From Buddleja alternifolia (Eukaryota; Streptophyta; Magnoliopsida; Lamiales; Scrophulariaceae), in contig CM033393.1 in NCBI GenBank assembly GCA_019426215.1, forward strand, positions 21,330,591 through 21,394,590: DNA of 64,000 nt, in the 5' to 3' direction. The notes under the pieces were generated by a model that saw only the letters and a program-made list of their open reading frames with translations, was not told the origin of the DNA and ran no database searches. Each line of letters begins with the position of its first letter. The first letter of the stretch is position 1. The translations under genes were made by a program, and so were the position numbers. Below are positions 24,816 through 36,228 of this stretch, one piece after another.

Positions 24816-26152
24816 ATGTATGTGGTCCGCTTAATGTAAGCACTAAAGGGAACCATTCTAACTTCATAACCTTCACCGATGACTTTTCAAGGTATGGTTA
24901 CGTGTATCTTATGAGATACAAGTCTGAAGCCTTTGAGAGGTTTAAGGAGTTTAGACATGAAGTAGAGAAGCAAACGGGAAGAAGTATCAAAGCTCTTCGA
25001 TCGGATCGAGGGGGAGAATACTTGTCCCGTGAATTCCTTAATTATCTAAAAGACAATGGAATTGTCTCTCAGTGGACTCCGCCCGGTACTCCCCAACTTA
25101 ATGGAGTAAGCGAGCGAAGGAATCGGACCTTGATGGACATGGTTCGATCCATGATGAGTTTCATTGGACTTCCTCTTTCCTTCTGGGGATATGCCCTAGA
25201 ATCTGCGACGCATCTATTAAATAGAGTACCGTCAAAGAGTGTCTCCAAAGTGCCATATGAAATGTGGTTTGGTAAACCACCCACTTATAAATACCTAAGG
25301 GTATGGGGTTGCTCGGCTTATGTCAAGCAACTAGTGGGCGATAAGTTGGATGCAAGATCCTCCTTATGTAAGTTTGTGGGATATCCAAAGGAATCCTATG
25401 GATATTATTTCTACAACCCATCGGAGCATAAAGTGTTTGTTTCAAGGAACGCTACCTTCTTAGAGAAGGAATTTCTATTGGATAGAAATGGCGAGGTTGC
25501 AGAACTTGAGGAAACTCAAGAACCACAAAAGAGTTCACCTGATACCACAGATGCACAACCAGAAGTAGTAGCAAGTACACAACATCCTCGAAGATCCGAA
25601 AGGATCCCGAAACAACCTGAGAGGTTTGGTTTCTTGCTTGAAAACAATGCAGATGGTTATTCCCCTGATCCAAGATCATATGGGGAAGCGACGTTGGACG
25701 ACGATTCGGGAAGATGGTTAGAAGCCATGCAATCCGAGATGGACTCTATGCACTCCAACAAGGTTTGGACCTTGGTGGATCCACCAGATGGGTGTAAACT
25801 CATAGGCTGTAAGTGGATCTATAAGCGAAAGCTTGGAGCTGATGGAGAGGTAGTCACCTATAAGGCACGTCTCGTGGCGAGAGGTTATACTCAAAGGCAA
25901 GGAATTGACTATGATGAAACCTATTCACCAGTGGCGATGGTCAAATCCATTCGGATACTTCTAGCCATAGCTGCATATTTAGATTATGAAATAAGGCAGA
26001 TGGATGTGAAGACTGCTTTCCTCAATGGTGAAATTGAGGAAGAGCTTTACATGGAGCAGCCAAAGGGCTTCACATCCATAGGAAGTGAGCACAAGGTGTG
26101 CAAACTTCAGAGATCCATTTATGGACTTAAACAGGCTTCTTGAAGCTGGAAC
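24816..26152 (+). pseudogene. A integrase core and RT N-terminal half
   Basis: The third frame. The ORF 24902-26143 holds the remaining catalytic residues: D35 (SDRGGEY) and E71 (VSERRNRT), 35 residues apart as in the DD35E fold, then the GKPPTYKYLRVWGC region typical of copia integrase. RT begins at about 25690 (WLEAMQSEMDSM) and includes LIGCKWIYKRK, YDETYSPV and QMDVKTAFLNG with the first catalytic aspartate. The frame ends at a TGA in LKQAS*SWN, where relatives have arginine (CGA), a likely C-to-T change. Confidence 0.9.
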
Positions 26153-27023
26153 AAGTGTTTTGATGATACTGTACAAACATATGGTTTTCTTCAAAATGCT
26201 GATGAAGCATGTGTGTACAAAAGGGCTAGTGGGAGCGCGATAACTTTTTTGGTGCTTTACGTTGATGACATTCTATTGTTTGGAAACAACATAGGAATGT
26301 TACAAGAAACGAAAGCGTGGTTATCCACACAATTCTCCATGAAGGATTTGGGAGAGGCATCCTACATTCTCGGGATGAAGATTCATCGAGATAGATCGAG
26401 TAGAATGCTGGGACTCTCCCAATCTGTGTACATAGATAGAGTTTTGAAGAGATTCAAAATGGATCAGTCCAAGAGAGGACTGGTACCTATGAGACATGGT
26501 ATTTTTCTTTCCAAGTCTATGTCCCCTCAGACGCCGGAGGAAAAGAAAAATATGTCTCACATACCATATGCTTCTGCTATAGGGAGCATTATGTATGCTA
26601 TGCTATGTACACGGCCTGATGTGGCTTATGCACTTAGTGCAACAAGTTGATATCAAGCCAATCCAGGTGAAGAGCACTGGAAAGCCGTAAAGGCAGTCCT
26701 TAAGTACTTAAGAAGAACTAAGGATGTCTTCCTACCCTACGGTGGAGGAGAATTAAAATTGGAAGGCTATACAGATTCCAACTTCCAATCTGATGTGGAT
26801 GATTTCAAATCTATCTCGGGATTTGTCTTTGTACTCAATGGTGGAGCGGTCAGCTGGAAGTGTTCTAAACAAGAAACTATTGCTGACTCCACCACAGAGG
26901 CTGAGTACATTGCAGCTTGGGCGACTGCAAAAGAAGCTGTTTGGATGAGGAACTTCATCCAAGAGTTGGGTGTTGTTCCATCTATTGTTGATCCCGTACG
27001 ATTGTACTATGATAACAATGGGG
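26153..27023 (+). pseudogene. A RT C-terminal half and RNase H
   Basis: Same frame as the preceding segment. LVLYVDDILLFG carries the catalytic YVDD. A second CGA-to-TGA stop follows SATS (26648-26650). RNase H continues with YTDSNFQSDVDD, SGFVF, STTEAEYIA and LYYDNNGA. At 27024 the sequence jumps into the middle of the 3' LTR, so the rest of RNase H (present in A' at 11844-12060) is gone. Confidence 0.9.
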
Positions 27024-28350
27024 CTAGATTCGATCAGGATATTTGATGGAAGGATTTTACTTATGCGAAAATCGTAATGCGGAAAGGTCACCTAATAATC
27101 GTTCATGGCTAGGTCTTCTTGGCGCGTGGCTAGTACTAACCTTGATTTGTAGGAACCATGAATTAATCGGTAATTAATTCTTGGTCGGATTAAAATACTT
27201 GGAGTAATTAAATCTAGCAATGAAAATTGCAAAGGCACAACGGGGTTGTGTTCCTACTACTAGTACATGAACGAACCTACAATGGGGTTACACACTTACT
27301 CAAGAAAGTTCAATTACTATGTGAATATTAATCCGATTTAAGATTAAAGTGAAATTGATTAATGAGATTAATTGATTAAGTTGAAGACATTTTAATTAGT
27401 AGGCTTGGGAAAATAATTATTCTATTAATTAATCTTGGAGATTAATTATTAACGGAAATTGTTATTATTCGGGAATTTATTTAAACTACTAATTTTTCCA
27501 TTAATTAATCATGAGGATTATTTAATTAACAAGTATTGGAAGACTTGGGAGCCATTTTAATTAAGTTGGACTTAATTAAATGAAGTCACAAGATTGAAAT
27601 TCAAAGCTAGTCAAAGTTTGACTTGTAATGTTTTTTAAATGAAGAAGAAAATGAAAAATATTCTCTTACACATGTGGTGGTAGTTGAGAATGGAATGGTA
27701 GGTGAGAGTGAGGTGGTAGGTGAAGAAAAACAAGTCTTCTACTCTACCTAACACCATATGGCCGAAAATTGGTGGCTATAAAAGGAGGTGTTCTTGCTCT
27801 CATTTAGAACTTGATGAAAACTAATAGGAAAGAAAGTTTTGAGCTTAGTACTTCCTCTCTAGAGTTTTCTTCTAGCTTCTCTTGTGATTCTTGAAGACTT
27901 TCTTCCATAGAACTTCTTCTTGAAGATTAGTTATAGAAGATTATCTTCTATAGATATTTCTTCTAGTAACTCTTCTTGTCTTCCACCTTTCACTACATAG
28001 ACTCCATTTCCTTAGAGCATATATCTAGCCAATCTTTTGCTTAAGGTATCAACTTACTTGAGGTGTGTCCTTGTAGAGGCTTCATTCTTTAGGAGCTTAT
28101 GGTGGTTTGATTCGAACCCCTCCATGTTGAGGTGAGGATTCGAAAATGAGAGCCAAAGTTTTTTGGTGTGGTTTTCCTTGTGTAACAAAACCCCAAATCT
28201 TGTAATCGATTTAAAACCCCTTTACTCGTATTAGTTTTTGTTGTGCATTACTTTGACCCCCTAGCTTGGGATGCCGATATATATGTGCTTTGTATATTTT
28301 ATTTCTTCCGTTGTGCCGGCATCGCTTGTGGGGGCATACCGATCCTAACA
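27024..28350 (+). repeat. A 3' LTR, 5'-truncated
   Basis: 1,327 bp, matching 20234-21582 of the 5' LTR. The first 794 bp are missing together with the polypurine tract. It has a TATA box at 27777-27783 and a gap of about 28 bp relative to the 5' LTR near 28182. It ends ..GATCCTAACA at 28350. Confidence 0.92.
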
Positions 28351-29467
28351 GATTCATCAACAACCATGGGAAAGTATGGTCTACAAATTGGATAAGGCAC
28401 TTTACGTCCTTAAACAAGCACCAAGAGCATGGTACTCTCTCTATCTTTCTTATAGGTAAAGGCTCTTCAAAAGGCAGCGTTGATACAACGTTATTTAAAA
28501 TTACTCATAATGAAGATATTCTCTTAGTCCAAATTTATGTTGATGATATTATATTTGATTCTACTAATAAGCGTCGTTGTGAGAAATTTTTGAAAATGAT
28601 GCAAGAACAATTTGAAATGAGCATGATGGGTGCATTAACTTTCTTCTTAGGATTACAAGTTAAACAACTCCTTAATGGCATATTTGTTAACCAAGCTAAA
28701 TATACAAGAGATATGATTAAGAAATTTGGTATGGAAAATGCATCATCTTCAAAAATTCCGATGAGCCAAACGCTTAAGTTAGATAAAGTTAAAAGTGGGA
28801 AAAAAGTTGATATCACTAACTATAGAGGTATCATTGGATCACTTCTGTATCTTACCGCTAGTAGACCTGATATTATGCTTTTGGTATGCATGTGTGCATG
28901 ATTTCAAGCTGATCCAAAAGAATCACACTTAATTGCTACTAAGAGAATCCTTAAATACCTAAAAGACACACAAAATATGGGCTTATGGTATCCAAGGGAC
29001 TCTCTTTTTGAACTAATTGGTAATTCAAACGCAGATTTTGCAGGATGCAAAATAGATAGAAAGAGTACTAGTGGTACATGTCAATTTCTAGGTGATAGAT
29101 TGATTTCAAACAACAATCCATAGCGACTTCTACCGCTGAGGCAGAGTATGTAGCCGTTGGAAGCTGTTGTGCACAAATCCTTTGGATGAGGCAACAACTT
29201 AGAGATTATGGAACAATCTTAGGTCCTACCCCAATCCATGGTGATAACCAAAGCGCTTTAGCTATGACCCAAAACCCAGTCCTTTATTCTAGAACTAAAC
29301 ACATTGACATTCGCTACCATTTCTTGCGCGACCATGTTCAAAAGAAAGATATCTCCATGTATTTCATTGGTAATGACAAACAATTGACAAATATCTTCGC
29401 CAAAGCGCTCAACGAACAACATTTTCTTACTTTGAGAAGTGAATTAGGTATGATTGATTTAAACACT
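28351..29467 (+). pseudogene. S2 pol: RT C-terminal half and RNase H
   Basis: Resumes S2 RT after the GATTC duplication (28351-28355). It has IYVDDIIF (YVDD catalytic site), [11 protein letters not shown], then a TGA in place of CGA after CMCA (about 28900). A net loss of about 13 bases near 29107 shifts the frame before the TAEAEYVA motif of RNase H. The last frame (29186-29467) contains DNQSALAMTQNP, TKHIDIRYHFLRDH and ends at LGMIDLNT, as in S1. The ORF opening at 28266 starts inside the LTR of A and is not a gene. Confidence 0.88.
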
Positions 29468-30308
29468 TAATCATAAAACATCATATCTTTCATAGGCATA
29501 TAATTTAGGGGGAATCCGTTTTATTGTTATGTCTAAAGCGATTTCAAATTGAAATGAGTTATCAATTTTAGGGGGAACTTTAAAATTGTACTTGTTCCAA
29601 CCGATAAGCGTCTATGATCAAAAATTGATTTTCAACAAATCCGTGCATTGATCATTAGCGTTTATCCTTTATGCATGACAAAATCAATCTCTAATAAAAT
29701 TAAATAAATATTTTTAAAGCGATTGAATTGTATTAAAAGACTTCAGTGTTAAGAATATTTCCACTTAAACGCTAAGAAACTTTCTCTGAAAATCATGCAT
29801 TGTTTTCATTGCTAAAAGGTAGAGTGTGGATAAGTCCAAAACGTTAAGATTTGACAACTGCCCACGCGCTCCTATCAAATCAAACTGACGGTTAATGATT
29901 CCTATCTAAAATAGGCAGTTCAGTAAATGCACGTGTCTGGGTACGTGTCAGTGTACCATTAGGCGCGTGCAACTCATGCTGAACATTTTCAAAATCTCAA
30001 ACATTTTTTAAAAGTAACTGCGGACTCCAAAATTTTATATTTCACAGCAGTTAACCAAATTTATCGTGCCTTTTTACATCCGTCTTTATGATTAAACGGC
30101 TTAGATTTAATGTTTTCTTTCCCAAGTTAATTACTTGACACGTGGCATTTATCTAAGCAATTGAGGAGTTACTTTTTGTCTCTATTTAAACCCTTCAAAC
30201 TTTTGCAAAAAAAAACTTTATCTCTTTCAAAAATTTCTTTGCTGTAAAAATCTCTTAAGGAAAAAAGATATCCGTTTAACTCTCTCAAAAAGCTTCAATC
30301 TTTCATCA
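29468..30308 (+). other. S2 spacer between pol and env-like gene
   Basis: Non-coding. It contains two polypurine-like tracts, ATTTAGGGGGA at about 29504 and TTTTAGGGGGAA at about 29567. S1 has the same kind of tracts at the same place. There may be a splice acceptor or promoter for the env-like gene here, but I cannot pick one. Confidence 0.6.
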
Positions 30309-30602
30309 ATGGTGCCACCAAAGTCTTCGAAATCTGCTGCCGGGAAATTTGCTAAGTTCAAAAACTGAGAAGGAAGTAAAAGACAATGGCGGATTTCTGG
30401 TAAACTGGGACTATCTTTTGAACAACCAAAACTTCCCTTTGAGGACCATTCTTCCCCTCGTTGAAGAATTTGGTCTAAAAACCATGTTAACTTCTCATGC
30501 TTCAATCCATGAAGAAGAAGATCTTTTCTTTTTTAAAAATGTTGTTATTTCTAACGAAGGGAACTCTATTTCCTGCTCGCTTCCTTTTGCCAAAAAAACT
30601 TT
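30309..30602 (+). pseudogene. S2 env-like gene, 5' part
   Basis: Starts MVPPKSSKSAAGKFAKF at 30309, then meets a TGA; a frame change near 30345 restores homology to the S1 env-like protein (VNWDYLLNNQNFPLR against VDWKFLYENPQIDLT). It is cut at 30602 by S1 and resumes at 44931. Confidence 0.75.
30598..30602 (+). repeat. Target-site duplication of S1, left copy
   Basis: ACTTT before the S1 5' LTR; the identical copy at 44931-44935 follows the 3' LTR. Confidence 0.93.
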
Positions 30603-32367
30603 TGTTAGGAATTTCATATTAGATGTTTTGATGATGACAAATAGGACTTCCTGTTAGACCCCGAAAAGTGTAAAAGCTTTCATAGAATGTTATGTATAAG
30701 TACCTGAAAGCTTATTTATCTTAGGCTTATAGTATTTATCTTTGTAGAATTCACTAAGTATGTGACACTAAATCACTTAGGAAAATTCTGGGTGAGTCTA
30801 CCAAGTGATGAAGGTGAAGATCAAGCGTCTGAAGCTACAATAGATAAAGATATCTTGAAGCGTCCGTCAAACGCTTTAGGGATTATCCCAGTGCTCAAAC
30901 TAAGAATGGATAACTCAGGCCGAATACTCAACATCAAGTGAAATGACGGAATTCTCAGTAAGACCATCAAGACAAGATTGAAGAGTAAGCGTCTGAAATA
31001 AAGAGAAGAAACTCAGGATCAGTCCAAGCGTCTGTCCAATACACGAGAATAACTACTCTCTTCAGCAAGCGTCCAAAAGGTTAAACCAACACAACCTACA
31101 AAAACGTAACCTGAAAACTCAAACCCAAAACTATCCAAAGACTTAAAAATGCATGAATCAAACGGACGAATTATTTCCAACGGAAATAAGACAAGACGCA
31201 TTAAAAGTCGGATAAGTGCTATTAAAATATAAGCACTATAACGTATGGGTAAGCCATTCTTTTGACCGAAACTGTCAGAAGTTATGAAACCAAGAACATG
31301 CCTAACTAATTAAGTATACCCAAAGTTAGAAATGTCTGAACTCAAGGAATGTTTGGGGAAACGAGACTCCAACCGTGTCAAACGGACAAAAACCACCAAT
31401 ACCTTATAAATAGCTCTTTCAACAAACAAGTAAAATACACAAAAAAAAAGGGGCAAAAAAAATACCTACTTTGTTGAAAGAAAAGCTTACTGAAAATCAT
31501 AGCCAAATATCCATATAAGCTTTTCACAAATATTCCAGAGACAGTCACCCATATCTCAAATCCCCTTTTAAGAAGAACCTATACTACCATTGAGATATCC
31601 CCAAGTTGTTTGAACTTTCCAAAAACAAACAAACCCGTGACCAAAACCATCAACACCTTTCATCTGAGTGAGAAAGCTGGTTGACTTGCAAGCAATATTT
31701 TTGTGTAAAAGAAGCTTGTTGAAGTTGATCTCTATTGGAGCTGAAATCTGTGTGACCAAGGAGTTCCGAGATCAAGAGTAACTTGCACCATTTCTGAGTG
31801 AAAGAAGCAAGGGGATAGAAGGTCTTTAGTGGAGCTGAAATCTGTGTGACCAAGGAGTTCCGAGATCATATCCAATCTCCCTCTATCTTGTAGAAGTCTC
31901 TGTGTGACTCTTCGATAATCATCATAGTGGAAAAACCTCCCTGATAAAAGGAGAAGAAGGACGTAGCTGGGATTACATCACCCAGTGAACCTTACAAATA
32001 TCTTGTGTCATTTACCTCTTTAAGCATTCATTGTTTTACTGCTTTACTATTCATATTGCATACATTCTGATAAAGTCTTAAAACAACTAAGCGACTACTT
32101 TCGATTAATTAACCGAACGCTAAGCTATAAAATACTTCCGCTGTGCTAACTCTGATTTAGTGACTAAACTCTGCCCTACTTTGGTAAGCGTTGAAATCAC
32201 CGAGTCTAAGTTAACGTTTCTCAAGCGCCACATCCAGCGCTTAAACTTGTCAAGCGTTCAAATACTTCAAAGTGATACGAACTTTTAAGAAGTCGAAAAA
32301 GACTTCAGGGTCTATTCAACCCCCCCCCCCCCTTCTAGACCCTTTCGTATACCACTTGGGACCAACA
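30603..32367 (+). repeat. S1 5' LTR
   Basis: 1,765 bp, TGTTAGGAATTTC...GGGACCAACA. A TATA box TATAAATAG at 31405-31413 lies in 'accttataaatagctc'. A tandem duplication of about 98 bp in the U5 half repeats a 'ggagctgaaatctgtgtgac' block at about 31736 and 31834. A run of 14 C lies at about 32322-32335. Confidence 0.93.
31405..31413 (+). promoter_or_regulatory. TATA box in S1 5' LTR
   Basis: TATAAATAG, conserved in the S1 3' LTR (43973) and in the S2 LTR (49873) with the same upstream 'cggacaaa' block, although the two families differ elsewhere. The best candidate for the genomic RNA promoter. Confidence 0.75.
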
Positions 32368-32369
32368 AG

Positions 32370-32381
32370 TGGTATCAGAGC
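32370..32381 (+). other. S1 primer-binding site
   Basis: TGGTATCAGAGC, two bases after the LTR end, complementary to initiator tRNA-Met. It is followed by CGGTTGAAG. Confidence 0.93.
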
Positions 32382-32489
32382 GGTTGAAGTTGAAACCTAA
32401 GCGTTTCCAAGCGTAACTGCTTGTTCAGATCCATTTTTTTTAAAAAAAAAAATAAATTTTTGTCGCTTTAAAATTACTTTAAATTCTTC

Positions 32490-34229
32490 ATGGCATTCTC
32501 TAAAGTTCCCAAGTTGACCGAGTCAAATTATGACTTTTGGAAGGTCAAAGCGTTTACTTATTTGTGTTCATGTGATGATGAAATGTGTGATATCATTTCA
32601 GATGGGCCAATCAAAATATACAAAGTTATCACCAGAGCGCCCGAAGCCACAGAAGAAACACCTGACGGTTATGTGGAGAAGCCCAAACAAGAATGGTCCA
32701 CCGATGAGCGTCGACGAGCCAATCTAGACAATGTCGGTCGGAATGCATTATACACAGCCATTGGTGACAATGACAACTTATTCAACAAAGTCAAATCATG
32801 CAATACAACTAAAGAAATTTGGGATAAGTTGGCTACTATTTGTGGTGGCTCAGCACAAATAAAGGAAAACAAATTATCAATTGCCAAAGAAAAATTCAAC
32901 GGCTTCAAGATGCTACCTAATGAGACGCTAGAGCAATTAGACATGAGGTTTACAGCCCTTGTCACTGAACTAACATCTCTGGGTATGGAGCTACAAAATC
33001 GAGAAACAGTGGTCAAAATCTTTAGAAGTCTTCCAAGCAGATTCCTGATGAAAACAACTGCAATGAGAGAATCAAACAATCTGGACAGCCTAACTCCAGA
33101 AGATGCTTTTTCAGAACTCAAAGCATTTGAGTTTGAGCTGAATTCGGCCAGTGATGCAGTAAGTAATCCAGTGATCGAATCTGGAGCGCTAATGGCATCA
33201 ATCAAAGGAAAATCTATCAAAGAAAAAGGCTCGGATATAAGTGAGGAAGAAGAACTGGCGCTTCTAAATAGATTCAGGAAATTCCTGAAATATGAAAAGA
33301 AGGGAAACAGTCCTAAGCACCCAGGACAAAGTTCATATCAAGCGCTTCCTCAAATACAACCACAATATCAAGCGCCTCACTATCCTGCGTCCTCCTCCCT
33401 AGCGCCAATTCAATATCAAACTCCTTCTCAGCAAGATCTCTCAGCGCCTGCAGCGTTAAACCAACGATCCACAAGATTAACAAACGAACAAAAGATGAAG
33501 ACCAATCTTTGTTACAACTGCAGGAGACCAGGGCATTTCCAAGTTAATTGCCCATATCCAAATGTGTCTAAACCTACAAAGCAAGATCACGCGGATAGAA
33601 ACCAATTCAGGAGCAACCTGAGACAACAAGGCTTGCTAGCAGAATCAGAACCTCTCTATACGCCTGAAGAGGACTTGGAATCATCAGATGAAAGCAGCGA
33701 TGATGAACCATCAAAGGACTCAGCATTCATTTGTCTCATGGCAAGAGAAAATGAAGCATCTAACGACTTACCATCTGAGGTGACCACTGATTTGTATCAT
33801 CCTCTCTCTTATGATGAATTACTTGACAAAGTAAAGGAATATTATACAGATTGTCAAGATGCCACCAAATTATTCCAAAATCACCATTGTATTATTTCAG
33901 CACTCAGAAGTGATAACTTAACGCTCAAAGCAGAGTTGCAAATTCAGCAACAGTGCATTGAGAAAAACCAATCACTCGAGAGTGAAATTACTCAGCTAAA
34001 AGGTGATCTTGATATAATAGTCAAAAGAGAAGCTGAAATGGTCGCTAAACTTGCCAAATCAGAGCAGCTTATCTCTTCATTATCAAAAGCGTCTAGAACG
34101 CTAGATAATGTGACTAAAGTAACCAGGGCATTTGGTGAAAAGACCGGTCTAGGTTTTGATAAATTTAGTTATAAAGCCAAAGCGTCCAATGTTACAACAA
34201 TACAAAGGAAAAGGTGTAATCTTTGTTGA
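32490..34229 (+). CDS. gag: S1 Gag
   Basis: A 579-codon open frame starting 109 bases after the PBS. The N-terminal capsid-like half (MAFSKVPKLTESNYDFWKVK, later IWDKLATICGGSAQIKENKL and LEQLDMRFTALVTEL) is the UBN2/copia Gag type. A CX2CX4HX4C zinc knuckle (CYNCRRPGHFQVNC) starts at residue 341, followed by an acidic serine-rich stretch and a predicted coiled coil at about 460-550. It would form the particle shell and bind RNA. The frame ends early: from about 34195 the homologous C-terminal sequence continues in the next frame, so the last ~10 residues are probably out of frame. Confidence 0.88.
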   Translation: MAFSKVPKLTESNYDFWKVKAFTYLCSCDDEMCDIISDGPIKIYKVITRAPEATEETPDGYVEKPKQEWSTDERRRANLDNVGRNALYTAIGDNDNLFNKVKSCNTTKEIWDKLATICGGSAQIKENKLSIAKEKFNGFKMLPNETLEQLDMRFTALVTELTSLGMELQNRETVVKIFRSLPSRFLMKTTAMRESNNLDSLTPEDAFSELKAFEFELNSASDAVSNPVIESGALMASIKGKSIKEKGSDISEEEELALLNRFRKFLKYEKKGNSPKHPGQSSYQALPQIQPQYQAPHYPASSSLAPIQYQTPSQQDLSAPAALNQRSTRLTNEQKMKTNLCYNCRRPGHFQVNCPYPNVSKPTKQDHADRNQFRSNLRQQGLLAESEPLYTPEEDLESSDESSDDEPSKDSAFICLMARENEASNDLPSEVTTDLYHPLSYDELLDKVKEYYTDCQDATKLFQNHHCIISALRSDNLTLKAELQIQQQCIEKNQSLESEITQLKGDLDIIVKREAEMVAKLAKSEQLISSLSKASRTLDNVTKVTRAFGEKTGLGFDKFSYKAKASNVTTIQRKRCNLC

Positions 34230-34701
34230 AGAAAGTTCAATCAGACAAACGCTGAATGAATCAACAAATACTGGTACAAAAGCTAATGATAAAGTCAACA
34301 CTGACTCAGGCAAAGGAAAGACCAAAGCAAATGTCTCACAAAAGAAAATATATCCAAACGCTCAAAAAGCTAAGGAGATATTTTCTGCCAGTGAATCAAA
34401 CGTTAAGCGTCCCGCACCAAAAGTGCATCCTAAGCCAGTACCAAACAGAATCAAACGTCTATATCCAAAACAATCCAGTTCATATTATCAACACTATGAT
34501 AATTATGATTACGATTATGATTATTACTATAATCAAGGATATTTCTATACATCTAGAAAAAGTATGCAACTCAAAACGAAACCCAAGAAGGCCAATCTTT
34601 CTCCCATAGTGAAGACAAGGCAAATATGGGTTCCGAAAAATCTAATTCACGTCACTAACAAAGAAGGACCCAAAACAAAATGGGTACCTAAAGGAAATTA
34701 G
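34195..34701 (+). pseudogene. S1 Gag C-terminal extension, shifted frame
   Basis: Open in frame +1 relative to gag. It has basic, low-complexity sequence including a tyrosine-rich block (YYQHYDNYDYDYDYYYNQGY) and the repeated IWVPK/KWVPK signature seen at the gag-pol junction of SIRE-type elements. It ends at TAG, 34699-34701. Protease follows in yet another frame at 34716. SIRE elements are known to separate gag and pol by a stop; the extra frame changes here are probably mutations. Confidence 0.7.
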
Positions 34702-34715
34702 ATCTGCCCTTTTGA

Positions 34716-36228
34716 ATGCAGGTACCTAGAGCCAACACCGACGCTTCAGTATGGTACATAGATAGTGGATCATCGAGACACATGACTGGATCAAAGGATC
34801 TCTTGATCAACTATCGTGCAACCAATGGTCCTCAAGTTATATTCGGCGATAATTCTAAAGGTAAAACTAAAGGTATAGGTATCATGCATAGGGGGAACAT
34901 CATGATCAATGATGTATACTATGTTGAGGGTCTTAAACATAATCTCCTAAGCATAAGTCAATTCTGTGATAAAGGCTTTGAAATTAAATTTTCTAGTGAC
35001 TTGTGCGAGATAATCGATGTTAAGACAGGATCTACTAAATTAAAAGGAAGAAGAACAAACAATGTATACTTAGTAGATTGGGATTCAACATTAGATAACA
35101 ACCCTACATGTTTCGTAGCTAAGAATCAAAACGAATTAGGTTGGTTATGGCACAGAAAAATGAATCACCTCAATTTCAAAACAATCTCTCAATTAATATC
35201 TCTAAATCTCGTAGAGGGATTACCTAAAGGTTCCTTTAATAAAGATCGCTTATGTGATGCTTGTCAAATGGGTAAACAAGTTAAATCATCTTTTAAGAAG
35301 AAGCTTCATCTATCGACCTCTCGAATACTTGAATTACTACATTTAGATTTGTTTGGTCCTATTCAAATCATGAGCGTTAGTGGTAAAAAGTATTCACTAG
35401 TAATAGTTGATGATTTTTCACGCTATACATGGGTAGAATTTCTAGCATCTAAAGATGAAACTAGTGCCAAGCTCACCTCTCTAATTCGTCAACTACAAAA
35501 CTCAAAAGATCTAAAAGTGACAAGAATTAGAAGTGATAGAGGAACTGAATTTACTAACCATATTGTTGAGAAATTTTGTAAAGACTTTGGAATACTTCAT
35601 GAGTATTCAGCACCTAGAACACCTCAACAAAATGGAGTTGCTGAACGACGGAACAGAACGCTTAAAGAAGCCGCTAGGACTATGTTAGCCGAGTCTAAGA
35701 TGCCTCAAAGGTTGTGGGCCGAAGCTATCAACACTGCTTGCTACACTCAGAACCGGTGTATGATCAACAAGCAACATGAAAAGACTCCATATGAGTTATG
35801 GAAGGGACGTAAGCCGAATGTTTCATACTTTCATGTATTTGGTTCAAAATGTTTCATTCATAACAATGGTTCCCAAAGCCTAAAGACATTTGATCCTAAA
35901 GCAGATGAAGGAATCTTTCTAGGTTACGCCAAAAATGGAAAGAGCTTTCGCATCTTAAATAAAGTCAAATCGAAGGTTGAAGAATCCATTCATGTTGTGT
36001 TTGATGATGCTAACCAAGAACCGAGTAAGGTTAATATTAATGATGCAGGAATTGAAGATTTATCTCAACAAGCGTCACAAATCAATCTGTGTGATGATAG
36101 TGATATTGATGAAGATAATGAAATCATTGTACCTAATCCTAAGACTACTCGTAAAGACATCAACGATGACATTGCAAGAAACGCTGATGATCATGAAGGG
36201 AATGTTCATCAAGAGCAAACTCAAACTA
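34716..36228 (+). pseudogene. pol: S1 protease and integrase
   Basis: An open frame of 524 codons to 36290, of which the part up to about 36228 is true pol. Protease active site DSG at residues 16-18 (WYIDSGSSRHMTG). Integrase zinc domain H146, H151, C180, C183. Catalytic triad D211 (LDLFGP), D274 (SDRGTEF) and E310 (VAERRNRT), with the 35-residue D-E spacing. The integrase C-terminal region follows (GRKPNVSYFHVFGSKCF). The linker to RT is acidic. A one-base change near 36228 moves the frame; the last ~20 residues are out of frame. The catalytic residues look intact. Confidence 0.88.

Larger units (their letters stand above)
19440..28350 (+). mobile_element. Copia element A
   Basis: An 8.9-kb element with the full set of landmarks: 5' LTR 19440-21582, PBS 21583-21600, leader, gag-pol 23367-27023, truncated 3' LTR 27024-28350 and flanking GATTC duplication. 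Pol order is protease, integrase, RT, RNase H, which defines Ty1/copia. It is dead: two 1-base frameshifts, two in-frame TGA stops and a deletion removing the end of RNase H, the polypurine tract and 794 bp of the 3' LTR. Where the LTRs overlap I count roughly 18 substitutions and one ~28-bp gap in 1.33 kb. Confidence 0.92.

Noticed and set aside
28266..28901. A 211-codon open frame
   Set aside because: It starts inside the LTR of A and crosses the insertion junction into S2 RT; chimeric, only the RT part is real.
32669..33220. A 183-codon minus-strand frame
   Set aside because: Antisense shadow of S1 gag, which has a clear zinc knuckle on the plus strand.
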